Origin: Pseudomonadota bacterium
GTDB lineage: Bacteria; Bdellovibrionota; Bacteriovoracia; Bacteriovoracales; Bacteriovoracaceae
Length of the DNA stretch: 64,000 nt
Direction of reading: 5' to 3'
Assembly: GCA_027488375.1 (NCBI GenBank)
Contig: JAIYBW010000004.1
Location: 124,001 to 188,000, forward strand
Shown: in pieces, positions 53,598 through 62,828 of the stretch
Layout of the letters: each line of letters starts with the position of its first letter
Position numbering within the stretch: the first letter of the stretch is position 1
Made by a program: the position numbers and the translations under genes
The notes under the pieces: generated by a model
Seen by the model: the letters and a program-made list of their open reading frames with translations, nothing else
Told to the model about the DNA's origin: nothing
Database searches by the model: none

Positions 53598-54512
53598 TTA
53601 TGAAGGCATGAAGAGATGAAATGATTTTTCTTTAGAAGAATACCATTTAAATCTCTTGTCTTTATCGATGACAATAATCATTTCTGTAAACTTTCTTGGA
53701 ACAACATTTATAACGAACTTATGAGAAAATTTAAAAACAAGGTACATGCCGACTCCAGCGCCCCCCTCTTTTTCTCTAATCTCACCGAGAGGTAAATAAT
53801 CATAGATGTCATTTCTTGTAATAGAGCCGTAGAAGTCTTTAATACTAATCACAAATTTTTTAGAATCACTAAGGACTTTTGCCACTGGTTCTTTACCTGG
53901 TATCATATGAATCACAGTTTTTTTATTCATTCTTTTAAACATATGAGAACCGAGATCATCAACTGGAGCATTAAAAATAGCATTCTGGATGGATTCATTG
54001 AGAATCTGGACGAGGTAATCTTCAACCCCTTCAAAACATTCAGAGAAATCATGTCCCGCCAATAATTCCTGAATAGACTCCATCACACCTTCAGAGGACA
54101 TGAACAGTTTCTCAGAGACTTTCTGGGGACTTTTACAGAAAGTATCTGCAGTCCAAAGCTGTTGATTGAAGAAAGTAAGGATAAAATCTCTGATATCTGA
54201 GAAAGAATTAGCACCCGATAATCCAAAGAGATGTTCAACCTTGGTCTCTCGGAGGATGTCATTTATACCGTTATGATCAACTAAAGCTGTCAACAAAGAG
54301 AGCTTTGGAAGAAAATTTAAAGCTTCTTTGTACTTATGATCGTCACTCTTGAGGTAGGCATAATCCAGAAAGATAAGATCAGCTTCCTCAAAACTATAGT
54401 CAGACTTAAAAACAACCTTGAATCCACCATTAAATTCCTCCATACTCCTCTCCAAGCTCGGGAGAAGCATCAAGGCGCTCTGGGAAAGTATGAGAATTTT
54501 TTTAGTTTCCAA
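53598..54512 (-). CDS. HATPase-type switch kinase with a receiver-like N-terminus
   Basis: A 304-residue protein. The N-terminal part (about 1-125) resembles a receiver domain (ILILSQSALMLLPSLERS, DLIFLDYAYLKSD). The C-terminal part has GHKL ATP-binding motifs: NESIQNAIFNA for the N box and EGGAGVGMYLVFK for the G box. There is no HisKA H-box, so it is likely an anti-sigma-type kinase that phosphorylates the STAS partner. It starts 2 nt after the phosphatase gene and ends 13 nt before the STAS gene. Confidence 0.78.
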   Translation of the reverse strand: METKKILILSQSALMLLPSLERSMEEFNGGFKVVFKSDYSFEEADLIFLDYAYLKSDDHKYKEALNFLPKLSLLTALVDHNGINDILRETKVEHLFGLSGANSFSDIRDFILTFFNQQLWTADTFCKSPQKVSEKLFMSSEGVMESIQELLAGHDFSECFEGVEDYLVQILNESIQNAIFNAPVDDLGSHMFKRMNKKTVIHMIPGKEPVAKVLSDSKKFVISIKDFYGSITRNDIYDYLPLGEIREKEGGAGVGMYLVFKFSHKFVINVVPRKFTEMIIVIDKDKRFKWYSSKEKSFHLFMPS

Positions 54513-54514
54513 AA

Positions 54515-56392
54515 CTATCCTCTTTTTACAATAACTAAAGTAATGTCATCATTTGGTGGAACATCTTCATAATAATCATAAGCGTCTTCAAGAATTTGTG
54601 AAGACATTTCTTGAGGAGTATTTTTCGCAACCTTCAGAAGAGATTTAAGGAATCGTCTCTCACCATACTGCTTACCTTTTTGATTCTCTGCCTCCAAAAT
54701 TCCATCCGAATAGAGAAACAAAACATCATGCTGATTAAACTTTACCCGACAGTTTTCATATGCTGTCTCCAGGGTGTGACCCAATCTGGTTCCATTGGCC
54801 TCCATTAAAATATTAAGATCTTCTTTTGAAGCCTCATTTTCCGAGAAGCGATAGAGGAAGGGAGGATTATGAGAGGCATTTGAATAAGTTAAAAACTGAC
54901 CCTCTTCATCAAAGATGCCGATAAAAAAAGTCATCAAAATTTTACCGCCAAGATTGTAAATAACCCGATTCATCATCGCCAAGATTAAAGCAGGGTCTTC
55001 TAAAATTTCAGGACGATTATAAGAAAGATCCTTGATAACTTGAGCGCAACAATTAGCGGTTGCAGTAACTAAGGCAGCTGGCACACCATGACCAGTAGCA
55101 TCCCCAATCAGAACAATTCTTCTGCCCTCAATTTCATAGGCACCCCACCAGTCACCACCACATTCCGAAGCCGACTGATACACTCCAGATATATTGAGAT
55201 TCCCTAAGGTCACATCTTTATGGGGAAAAAAACTCGACTGAACTAACTGGGCGAGCGCAAGCTCATCCTCCATTCGAATCTTATCTTTTATTTCATCCAT
55301 ATAACGATGAATTTCATCACACATAAAATTGAAAGAACGACCTAGGACAGTGAACTCATCTTGAGATAAAATCTGTACTTTTGTCTCAAAATCACCGGAA
55401 GAAACACGTTTCGTAGCATCCATAAGTTGATTAATAGGCAGAGTTAAAGAGCGTGAAACAAATACACCGGCCACCAGAGCAATTGAGATGATTAACAATC
55501 CGATTGCGAGACTCTTAAAAATTAGTGATTGAGCAACTCTAAAAGCAGCAGTTTTACTTAAAACATTCAGAGTCGTTAAACCCAGGGAAGGAATTTTATG
55601 AAAACCAATTAAATAATCACGTCCTTGAATTTGGACATCAAATACACCTTGAAGAACCTTTTGACTCGTTAGAGGATTGATAATTTCTTTAAATGCAGAC
55701 CCAGAGTCTTGCGCAAAAACATAGTTATAATCATGATTCAGTAAAGCGCTTTTAAAAGCAGAGCCCGATGACTTAAAAAGCTCCTCTACTCTTCTTGCGG
55801 AGACTTTTAAAACAAGGATCCCTGATGAGGACTTATCAGAAATCGCAATCGCGATAACAGGGACAGGAAGAGCATCGCGATGAAAAAAAACAACCAGACG
55901 ATTCTTTAAAACTTGGTCAAATTTTGTGACAAGTTCGGAGTTAATTGCAGAAAATGATTTAATCGCCTCAGGTCGGATTGATTCATTAACCAGAAAATTC
56001 TGCTCGGAACTTTTCCAACCCTTTTCAGTCTTTGTAAAAATAGAAAAATCTAAAATATCAGTCCTATTTCTTAGGAAAACTCTGATCGCTTCAAGTTGAT
56101 TATAACTTGAAACATATTGAGCAAGAAGTTCAGCATCATCGACTTTTTGAGATAAATAATCTGAAACCAACTTGCCATCATTTTCTGCTTTAGCAAGAGA
56201 AGCTTCAAAAATGTAAGCTGATTTATCTTTGTAAAAGAGATCTAGAGAAAAATAAAGAGTTAGGCTAAGTGAAAAAACGACAAGGATAATAAAAAACGCA
56301 AGCAGCTTTGACTGAATGGAATACCGAACCAAGTTAATCGGCTTAATAATTCGTCTCTTTCTCATCAAAATTGATTTCAATATATTAATCAT
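54515..56392 (-). CDS. Membrane-bound SpoIIE/PP2C-type phosphatase with HAMP domain
   Basis: A 625-residue sensor phosphatase. Two membrane segments (about 28-50 and 290-315) enclose a periplasmic sensor region. HAMP follows (about 315-370), then the PP2C-like SpoIIE domain (about 385-625) with SECGGDWWGAY, LIGDATGHGVPAAL and PPNDDITLVIVKR for the metal-binding Asp residues. It should dephosphorylate the STAS protein when it senses its signal, reversing the HATPase kinase. First gene of the four-gene operon; the promoter must overlap the divergent FecR gene region. Confidence 0.88.
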   Translation of the reverse strand: MINILKSILMRKRRIIKPINLVRYSIQSKLLAFFIILVVFSLSLTLYFSLDLFYKDKSAYIFEASLAKAENDGKLVSDYLSQKVDDAELLAQYVSSYNQLEAIRVFLRNRTDILDFSIFTKTEKGWKSSEQNFLVNESIRPEAIKSFSAINSELVTKFDQVLKNRLVVFFHRDALPVPVIAIAISDKSSSGILVLKVSARRVEELFKSSGSAFKSALLNHDYNYVFAQDSGSAFKEIINPLTSQKVLQGVFDVQIQGRDYLIGFHKIPSLGLTTLNVLSKTAAFRVAQSLIFKSLAIGLLIISIALVAGVFVSRSLTLPINQLMDATKRVSSGDFETKVQILSQDEFTVLGRSFNFMCDEIHRYMDEIKDKIRMEDELALAQLVQSSFFPHKDVTLGNLNISGVYQSASECGGDWWGAYEIEGRRIVLIGDATGHGVPAALVTATANCCAQVIKDLSYNRPEILEDPALILAMMNRVIYNLGGKILMTFFIGIFDEEGQFLTYSNASHNPPFLYRFSENEASKEDLNILMEANGTRLGHTLETAYENCRVKFNQHDVLFLYSDGILEAENQKGKQYGERRFLKSLLKVAKNTPQEMSSQILEDAYDYYEDVPPNDDITLVIVKRG

Positions 56393-56402
56393 GTTTATAA
56401 AC

Positions 56403-56408
56403 TATAAT
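56403..56408 (+). promoter_or_regulatory. Candidate -10 box upstream of the large FecR-domain gene
   Basis: TATAAT lies 43 nt before the ATG at 56451, in the gap shared with the divergent phosphatase gene. No convincing -35 element is visible. Confidence 0.3.
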
Positions 56409-56450
56409 AGAATAAAGTTAGCTTTTGTCCTCAAAAATATTTGGACCCTC

Positions 56451-59400
56451 ATGAAAACTATTCAATTGAACTTCAAAGAAAAGCTAATTTTATTAATAGC
56501 CTCGGTCTGTCTAACTATTTCAGCTTTTTTTTTAATCTCATTTGATCATTTTCTTTCTTCAGGTGAAGAGAAACTCACTCCATTTGGAAGTGTTCAGGCC
56601 AAACACCATCAACTTAAAAGAAAAAACAGCGAGGGGATGGTATGGGAAGACCTAGAAACAAATATGCAAGTCTATCTTGGTGATAAAATTTTTACCAGCG
56701 ATGGATCAAATGCAGTCATAAAGATTGGTCAAAATAGTTTCATAGAGATGTCTCCTCTAACACTCATCCAATTAAAACAAAATGAAAGTAAAAAGCTTCA
56801 AATTGACTTACAAGATGGAAGTTTAAAAGCAAAGATAGAAAAAGATGATTTGGATTCTATCCAAACCAAAACAACTGAAGTTGATCTTGATAATGAAAAC
56901 ACTGAACTCATCATTGATAGTCATAACGAAAAGGGATCTATTGTTGTTTTATCAGGTGCGGCCATCATCGGAAATGAGTCTAATCGTCAAAAAATAAAAG
57001 CTGATGAAATGGCAACCTTTTCAAATAATAATATATCTCAAGCATTTAAAATAGATTATGTCCCGCTTAAACCTAATAACTCAGTTCCACTTGCTACTTC
57101 TCAACTAAAGTCCACAGAATTTAAATGGAAGGTCATAAGCAATCATCAAGCTAATAAAATTATCGAAGTCTCACAAGAAAAAGAATTTAAAACGATCCTA
57201 AAAGAAATCATTAGTGCTAAAGACAAAGAGATTGTTGATCTTTCAACTCTCCAATCCGGAACCTTCTTTTGGCGAATTCGCCCATCAGAAAATAAATCCA
57301 ATCCTGGCCAGCTTCAAAAATTTGTCGTCTTTAATGACTCTCCCCCGAAACTTCTCAACCCCTTAAACAATATAGATATTTATAAGCCTCAAGAATCTCC
57401 GAAAATATTGAATTTCTCATGGGAGGATGTCTCAGCTCAAAGATATATTTTTGAAACAAATGCAAAAAACAATGATTCGAGGGATGAAATATTTCAATCC
57501 ACGTTAACAACTAACAAAACTCAACTAAGTATAAATAATTATGGCGAATATTGGTGGAGAGTGAGAGCCGTTTCTCAACAACACTCTGGCCCGTGGTCTG
57601 AGAAAAATTATTTCAAAGTGCATGGTCATGAACTTGCGCAAAAGACTGTCTATCTTTTGCCGGCAAACGAAAGCTTTCATGACTTAGAATCTCAAGTTAT
57701 TCAATTCAAATGGAAGGGATCACCTCATATTAGCTATAAACTAATTATTTCAAAAGACATCTCATTTAATACCCCACTCATAGAGGAAATTTCCAAAGAG
57801 GGGTCTTATGATTGGAGAGTTTCAACAACGGGAAACATTTTTTGGAAAGTAGTACCACTAAAAAATGAAACCTCAGTTGACACCTGGAGTTTAAACATAA
57901 GAAAACCAATTATCGAGCATAAAGCTCCTGAAGATGCTAAAAAAATTATCTTTGATAAAAAGAAATTGGCCCTCGATTTTGAATGGTCTATAAAGTCTAA
58001 AAATGGAATAAACCTAACAGGGGTCAGAATTCTATCCATCATAAAAGATGGTTCCGAAATTGAACAAATCAAAACCACATCAGATAGAATCCAATGGGAG
58101 GCGAAAGCGCCTGGCAGATACCAATGGAAAGTGAATTTCCTAGACGCTCAGAGTGAAGCTTATTCTTTTGAAATTACTGAACCACCGAAACTAGAAGCTC
58201 CAAAAATAAAGAAAGAAACCAGATCGAGAATTAAGAAAAAGAAATTATCTTTTCTAAGATTACTTGATAACAATCAAATCCATTTTGCTCAAAATGGCAA
58301 AATTGTTTTTGACCAAGAACCTACAATCGTCACATTCGCAGAATTAAAATGGGATTCTATCGAGGGAGCAAAAAATTATTATCTTGAAATATATAAAGAT
58401 AAAGCGGGAAAAGATCTTTTATTAGCTCGTAAGTTAAAAGAAAATTTCTTCCATTGGCAAGGGGCCCCGACAGGAACTTATTTCTTTAGAGTTTGCTATG
58501 AAAACAATAACTCTCAAAAAAGTCCATTTAGTCAACTTGGTCGATTAATCGTAGAAGACATTAAGGAAACTGATCGTTTTATAGAACTAAAATATCCAAA
58601 ACATAAACATTCTACGTTTGGAGAACGTTTTGGGTTTGAATGGAAAACTGTAGAGCAAGCTCAAAAATATGTACTTGTGATTAAAGACTTCCATTCAAAA
58701 AAAATACTTAAAAAGATTGAATCTTCAAACGGTTCATTAATGACTCCACTTCCAAGTGGATTATATCGCTGGCAAGTTTTTGGACTAGAAAGTGATCTTG
58801 AGGTGGCCATTAGCGAGGAGCGATTTCTAAAAATTGCCGACACTCATAATTTAAAAATCCTAAAATCAAACTCCCAAGGTCAATTATTAAAAAACTTTTT
58901 TGGATTTGATGCCCTCATTGGTCAGATTCATTCAAAGAGCAAGGTCACAAGATCTTCAACCACCTATAACAATTCAGAGAACCTTTCTCTTTTTCCAAGT
59001 TCTTTCAGATTTAGCTCATTACTTAACTTAAATAACCAGAACTTTGTGACAACTTCTCTAGACTATAAGGATGGAAGTACTGACAGTGTTAATTTTTTAT
59101 CCCAAGTAACTATTTCTGGAGCCATCAACAGGGCCATAAAAACGACAGATCATTTTCTGTTTTATTATGGCCCAGCAATCAAATATGACTCTTTATCTTT
59201 AGTGAGTGAAGACAATTCTTCGAATATTGGTGGTTCAAACTTAAGTTATATTTCGCTTGGTGCTCAAGCAGGATTTATTCATCAAATCGACAACCAAAAA
59301 ACATTCATTCAACAATTAAATTTAGACTCTCAATTCAGCTTTATAACGGTTCAAGGACAAACTATAAATGTTCTGTATCATTTAAGAAAAAATAAGATCC

Positions 59401-59549
59401 CATTTTTAAAATCATTCAAAAGTGTCTATGAAAATTTCTATACTCATGCCGGTGTCAAATATTCTCAACAGACAGCAAAGACCTCAGATGATTCACTCAA
59501 TTTAGCAAGTTGGGAATTCCCTATTGGAATAGGTGTTTATCTTGATTAA
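56451..59549 (+). CDS. Very large FecR-domain protein with Fn3-like repeats and beta-rich C-terminus
   Basis: About 1032 residues. A signal anchor (about 12-33) precedes a FecR domain (about 50-190; FTSDGSNAVIKIGQNSF, SGAAIIG). Several repeats of roughly 90-110 residues follow, each with a FxW strand and ending near YxWRV or FxWRV (for example GEYWWRVRAV and GRYQWKVNF), like Ig/Fn3 modules of envelope FecR proteins. The last 190 residues are rich in alternating strands ending GIGVYLD and may form an outer-membrane barrel. It overlaps the next gene by 17 nt. Upstream in-frame starts at 56316 and 56391 lie in the divergent gene. Confidence 0.75.
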   Translation: MKTIQLNFKEKLILLIASVCLTISAFFLISFDHFLSSGEEKLTPFGSVQAKHHQLKRKNSEGMVWEDLETNMQVYLGDKIFTSDGSNAVIKIGQNSFIEMSPLTLIQLKQNESKKLQIDLQDGSLKAKIEKDDLDSIQTKTTEVDLDNENTELIIDSHNEKGSIVVLSGAAIIGNESNRQKIKADEMATFSNNNISQAFKIDYVPLKPNNSVPLATSQLKSTEFKWKVISNHQANKIIEVSQEKEFKTILKEIISAKDKEIVDLSTLQSGTFFWRIRPSENKSNPGQLQKFVVFNDSPPKLLNPLNNIDIYKPQESPKILNFSWEDVSAQRYIFETNAKNNDSRDEIFQSTLTTNKTQLSINNYGEYWWRVRAVSQQHSGPWSEKNYFKVHGHELAQKTVYLLPANESFHDLESQVIQFKWKGSPHISYKLIISKDISFNTPLIEEISKEGSYDWRVSTTGNIFWKVVPLKNETSVDTWSLNIRKPIIEHKAPEDAKKIIFDKKKLALDFEWSIKSKNGINLTGVRILSIIKDGSEIEQIKTTSDRIQWEAKAPGRYQWKVNFLDAQSEAYSFEITEPPKLEAPKIKKETRSRIKKKKLSFLRLLDNNQIHFAQNGKIVFDQEPTIVTFAELKWDSIEGAKNYYLEIYKDKAGKDLLLARKLKENFFHWQGAPTGTYFFRVCYENNNSQKSPFSQLGRLIVEDIKETDRFIELKYPKHKHSTFGERFGFEWKTVEQAQKYVLVIKDFHSKKILKKIESSNGSLMTPLPSGLYRWQVFGLESDLEVAISEERFLKIADTHNLKILKSNSQGQLLKNFFGFDALIGQIHSKSKVTRSSTTYNNSENLSLFPSSFRFSSLLNLNNQNFVTTSLDYKDGSTDSVNFLSQVTISGAINRAIKTTDHFLFYYGPAIKYDSLSLVSEDNSSNIGGSNLSYISLGAQAGFIHQIDNQKTFIQQLNLDSQFSFITVQGQTINVLYHLRKNKIPFLKSFKSVYENFYTHAGVKYSQQTAKTSDDSLNLASWEFPIGIGVYLD

Positions 59550-60720
59550 ATATAATCTCCTTGTTTTTTATTTATTTTTAGTTTCCAGATTCTTTTTTAT
59601 AAATGAATCTGGCGCCACTGATTTATCTCTAAATCAAACATTAGTTGAAGCTCAGGAAAAGGCTAAAACACTTTCATCGCCTGCCATTGCCACCCTCTGG
59701 GGAGGATATCGAAGATTTAAAATTTTCAATAATAACCAAGGTCGCTTGATTAAATTAAATACACCGCTTTTTAAAAATGGTGGAATTGAGGTTTACCTAC
59801 GTAAAACAACTTCAAGGGAACTTGTTGTCTTTATGCCCGGAATATTTGGATCAATCCAAAAAGGTTTAACCCCTCAAATGATCGACCAAATTGAGCAAAC
59901 TAATGTCAATTTACTAGTCCTGCCAAACATGCTTTCTCAGGAACACATTCTGGCACAGCCTGATTATAACCATGACCCCATAATGACCGAGGTCAAAATT
60001 CATGAAGCAGCACTGGATTTAACTCTTCAACAACTCGGTTATCAAAATATAAAAGTTCACGTCATAGCAGAAAGCCTTGGTAGTATCATTGGAAGTGCAT
60101 GGGCTTCTTATGATCTAGAAAATAAAAAGAGACTATCAAGTTTGATGCTCCTATGGCCTCCTCTAGATCTTTTTTTGGCCATGAAAAACTTTGATCATAT
60201 TGTCGATGAACATCGTAAGAATTTAGAAGGTTGTAATTTTATTAAAAGAGCTTGGCTGCTTTTAACAGAAATGGCGCTTAAAGATTATCCAGCAGCTTTA
60301 TCAAATAAAGATTCTTATTGTCTCGGGTCAGTGGTTTTATTAGACGGTTTTGTGGAGAAATCAAAAAAATCCTGGCTTTCTTATACAAAGGCTTCAGGTA
60401 TTAAAGGGGCAACCCCCAAAAGTTTTGAGGATTTTTTTAGAAATTACAGAAGTGAAATTTGGAACCTCATTGAAAAAAAAGATGAAGTTACAAGGTTAGA
60501 GACCTGGATAAAAAAAATAAAAAAGACAGAGAATTTTCCTCTCACAATTTTAACAGGAAGAAACGACTTTCTTAATTCAGGTGTCGATCTCGAAAAGTTT
60601 AAAATTAATTCTAACTTAAATGATTCTCAATTAGTTATCTTTCCTTGGGGAGGACATTCTGGGCCAATTGGAATGGATAAATTTTATAAAATCATTCAAT
60701 TCTTTTCACCAGCAATATAA
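59533..60720 (+). CDS. Exported alpha/beta-hydrolase-like protein
   Basis: A 395-residue protein with a GTG start and a signal-like N-terminus (YNLLVFYLFLVSRFFF). VVFMPGIFGS could be the oxyanion strand, HVIAESLGSIIGSA carries a Ser in an ESLG elbow in place of GxSxG, and PWGGHSGP near the end supplies a His. The Asp may lie in GRNDF. A serine esterase or lipase at the envelope is likely. It overlaps the large FecR gene by 17 nt, so the two are coupled. It ends 3 nt before the convergent LamG lipoprotein gene. Confidence 0.72.
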   Translation: MFILIKYNLLVFYLFLVSRFFFINESGATDLSLNQTLVEAQEKAKTLSSPAIATLWGGYRRFKIFNNNQGRLIKLNTPLFKNGGIEVYLRKTTSRELVVFMPGIFGSIQKGLTPQMIDQIEQTNVNLLVLPNMLSQEHILAQPDYNHDPIMTEVKIHEAALDLTLQQLGYQNIKVHVIAESLGSIIGSAWASYDLENKKRLSSLMLLWPPLDLFLAMKNFDHIVDEHRKNLEGCNFIKRAWLLLTEMALKDYPAALSNKDSYCLGSVVLLDGFVEKSKKSWLSYTKASGIKGATPKSFEDFFRNYRSEIWNLIEKKDEVTRLETWIKKIKKTENFPLTILTGRNDFLNSGVDLEKFKINSNLNDSQLVIFPWGGHSGPIGMDKFYKIIQFFSPAI

Positions 60721-60723
60721 AAA

Positions 60724-61380
60724 TTATCTTAATTTGAAATCGTCTGAAAATTGCTCAACGAGCTTTTTAATTTCATCCTGATAAAGTCTTCTGCCCCAAA
60801 TACCTACATGCTTAATATCACCATTGAAATGATAAGCTGAACCATCATCTTCAGCTCCAATCACAATCGTTTTTGAAGGTGTATCAGATGTTTTTTTCGC
60901 CTTAAATTTTATCCGGCCCGTGGATGGAACAAAGACACCATTTCGATAAAATTCCATTCTATTTTTTTCATAATCTATAATGAGTACAATGTGCTGCCAA
61001 AGAGATTCCTTCATCACAGAATGGCTAAAACCACGCTGGGCCTCTTCATCATCTCTGGCCCTGGCAATTCCGCCAATCTTACCTTCTGCGAGGAGCCTAA
61101 TTGAAGCTCGAGAAGAATTACTAGGATTTTCCTTGCCTGCAACAGAAATAGCAATCAAGTCCATAGGATAATTAGAATTATTTTTAGGTCGAACCCACAC
61201 AGCAAGTGTTGCAACCCCAACATTTCGTAGCAGATTCTCACCACGTTTAACGACCCAATGTCTTTTTTCTGATACCTTAAGATTTTCAAATGAGGGATGA
61301 AGGATTTCTTTTGATTTTTTTGGGATAAGGCTTGAGCAAGATGATATAAATAAAAATGAGATAAGCAAGAATTTGAGCAT
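60724..61380 (-). CDS. LamG/concanavalin-like lipoprotein
   Basis: About 218 residues. The start at 61380 follows AAGGAC and gives a lipoprotein signal (FLLISFLFISSCSS). The mature part fits a Laminin_G_3 jelly roll: TLAVWVRPKNN, WQHIVLIIDYEKNRMEFYRNG and HFNGDIKHVGIWGRRL are its usual strands. It probably binds carbohydrate or protein at the cell surface. Its upstream neighbour is a radical SAM gene with the same direction, 15 nt away. Confidence 0.78.
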   Translation of the reverse strand: MLKFLLISFLFISSCSSLIPKKSKEILHPSFENLKVSEKRHWVVKRGENLLRNVGVATLAVWVRPKNNSNYPMDLIAISVAGKENPSNSSRASIRLLAEGKIGGIARARDDEEAQRGFSHSVMKESLWQHIVLIIDYEKNRMEFYRNGVFVPSTGRIKFKAKKTSDTPSKTIVIGAEDDGSAYHFNGDIKHVGIWGRRLYQDEIKKLVEQFSDDFKLR

Positions 61381-61395
61381 AATGTCCTTCATCAA

Positions 61396-62808
61396 CTATT
61401 TTAGCATTAAATCATCAATTATTTTTAAATCAAAATAATCTTCAAAATGGATATTTTTTCTTTTTTCAAACTCTTTCATAAAAACTTTAAAATCACTAGC
61501 TACCTGAGTCGTTCGATCAGGAGTGGACATAAAGTCAGTATAAATTCTTTCAAATCTCGCTATTTCAAAGCTAGAAAACCCTAATTCATATTTTGAGGAT
61601 AATCTATGCTGTTTCATGAAAGATATAATATCCAAAAACTTAACTCCCATGGACTTGGGTAATAAATTTAGAGATAAAAAATCAGGGTGACGTAGTAAAG
61701 AAGCCCCTACTTTAATTTCAGCAAGAGGAAATCTTCGTCTGAGATCTAAGATATACTCCAAAAGCTGATGATAATTGAAAATAGAAAGAGCTTGGAAGGT
61801 AATAAGAAATGTCATTTTCAATTTAGGGTATAAACGCAAACAAAGTTCAATATTCTGAGAAAATTTTTGAATACTTAATCCCCATCTTAAAAATTCAGCA
61901 TGTTTTCCCCAAGTATCGATACTTGGATAAAGATGAAAATCCTTTAGGCGCCCCTCCTCAAATGAGTTTTTTATGATTTTTAATGCATTCTCAATCCTGG
62001 CCGGAGAAACCATTAAATTAGAATTCAGAGATAAATTTAAATGGGGTAAATGGTCTTGAGATAAAACAGATAAAAGGTGATCAAAATCGGAGCTTAAAAA
62101 GGGCTCTCCCCCTGTGACTCGAAGAGTGTGGAGATGAGATTTCAATTGTGGCCACCACCGCCAGAAATAACCTGCAAATTTTTGAGCATCTACGGCATCT
62201 CTCGGGTCTATTCTTTGAAAATCATGGGACGTAGGATAGGGCCCATGGATTTCAATTTCTTTTCTGATAGAAGAGCTCACCAAAGGATCACAATAGGCGC
62301 ACCTAAGATTACAATGCGAGGAAAAACTTATCTCAAGATATTTGGGAAGTATGTTTAATATACTCTCAGGACTCGTAAGTGTTTTTGCATCCAGGCCTGC
62401 CCACTCTTCGGAAGATTTAAATACTCTATCTGAAAGTGAACCATGATCTTCAATCTTCCAACAATAATCACAATCCTTGGGCCTCATGCCGTTAATCATT
62501 TCATGTCGGGCCTGAATTTTCTGAGTCGTATTATGAAGGGCATTAAGATCCCGCGAGACCTTATCAAGATCAATTGCATGTCTCGGGTTGTGATGACAAG
62601 AGTGAGTTTCACCTAATTCAAGATGAAGAGTACTCTGTAACCACTTGGCCTTGCAAAAGGAGGGACTAACCTTGTTCAATTCTTCCTGTGTGATTTTAAT
62701 ATAATTAAGTGAAAATTTATGGGCAATGAGCTTAAGAATTTTCCCAATGAGAGGAAGGTCCTTCAATTTAAAATAAAAAATCTTAGCGTAATGAATTAAA
62801 AAAAACAT
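61396..62808 (-). CDS. Twitch-domain radical SAM protein
   Basis: A 470-residue radical SAM enzyme. Cys166, Cys170 and Cys173 (CNLRCAYC) bind the [4Fe-4S] cluster that cleaves S-adenosylmethionine, and RVTGGEPFL follows near 240. Upstream, Cys71 and the CDYCWKIED motif (Cys113, Cys116) resemble the extra Cys sites of twitch/SPASM-like proteins that hold auxiliary clusters. A peptide or protein modification is the usual role; no small precursor peptide gene is evident beside it. Neighbours are a LamG lipoprotein and a Kelch protein. Confidence 0.83.
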   Translation of the reverse strand: MFFLIHYAKIFYFKLKDLPLIGKILKLIAHKFSLNYIKITQEELNKVSPSFCKAKWLQSTLHLELGETHSCHHNPRHAIDLDKVSRDLNALHNTTQKIQARHEMINGMRPKDCDYCWKIEDHGSLSDRVFKSSEEWAGLDAKTLTSPESILNILPKYLEISFSSHCNLRCAYCDPLVSSSIRKEIEIHGPYPTSHDFQRIDPRDAVDAQKFAGYFWRWWPQLKSHLHTLRVTGGEPFLSSDFDHLLSVLSQDHLPHLNLSLNSNLMVSPARIENALKIIKNSFEEGRLKDFHLYPSIDTWGKHAEFLRWGLSIQKFSQNIELCLRLYPKLKMTFLITFQALSIFNYHQLLEYILDLRRRFPLAEIKVGASLLRHPDFLSLNLLPKSMGVKFLDIISFMKQHRLSSKYELGFSSFEIARFERIYTDFMSTPDRTTQVASDFKVFMKEFEKRKNIHFEDYFDLKIIDDLMLK

Positions 62809-62828
62809 TCTAATTTACCGCACTTTCA

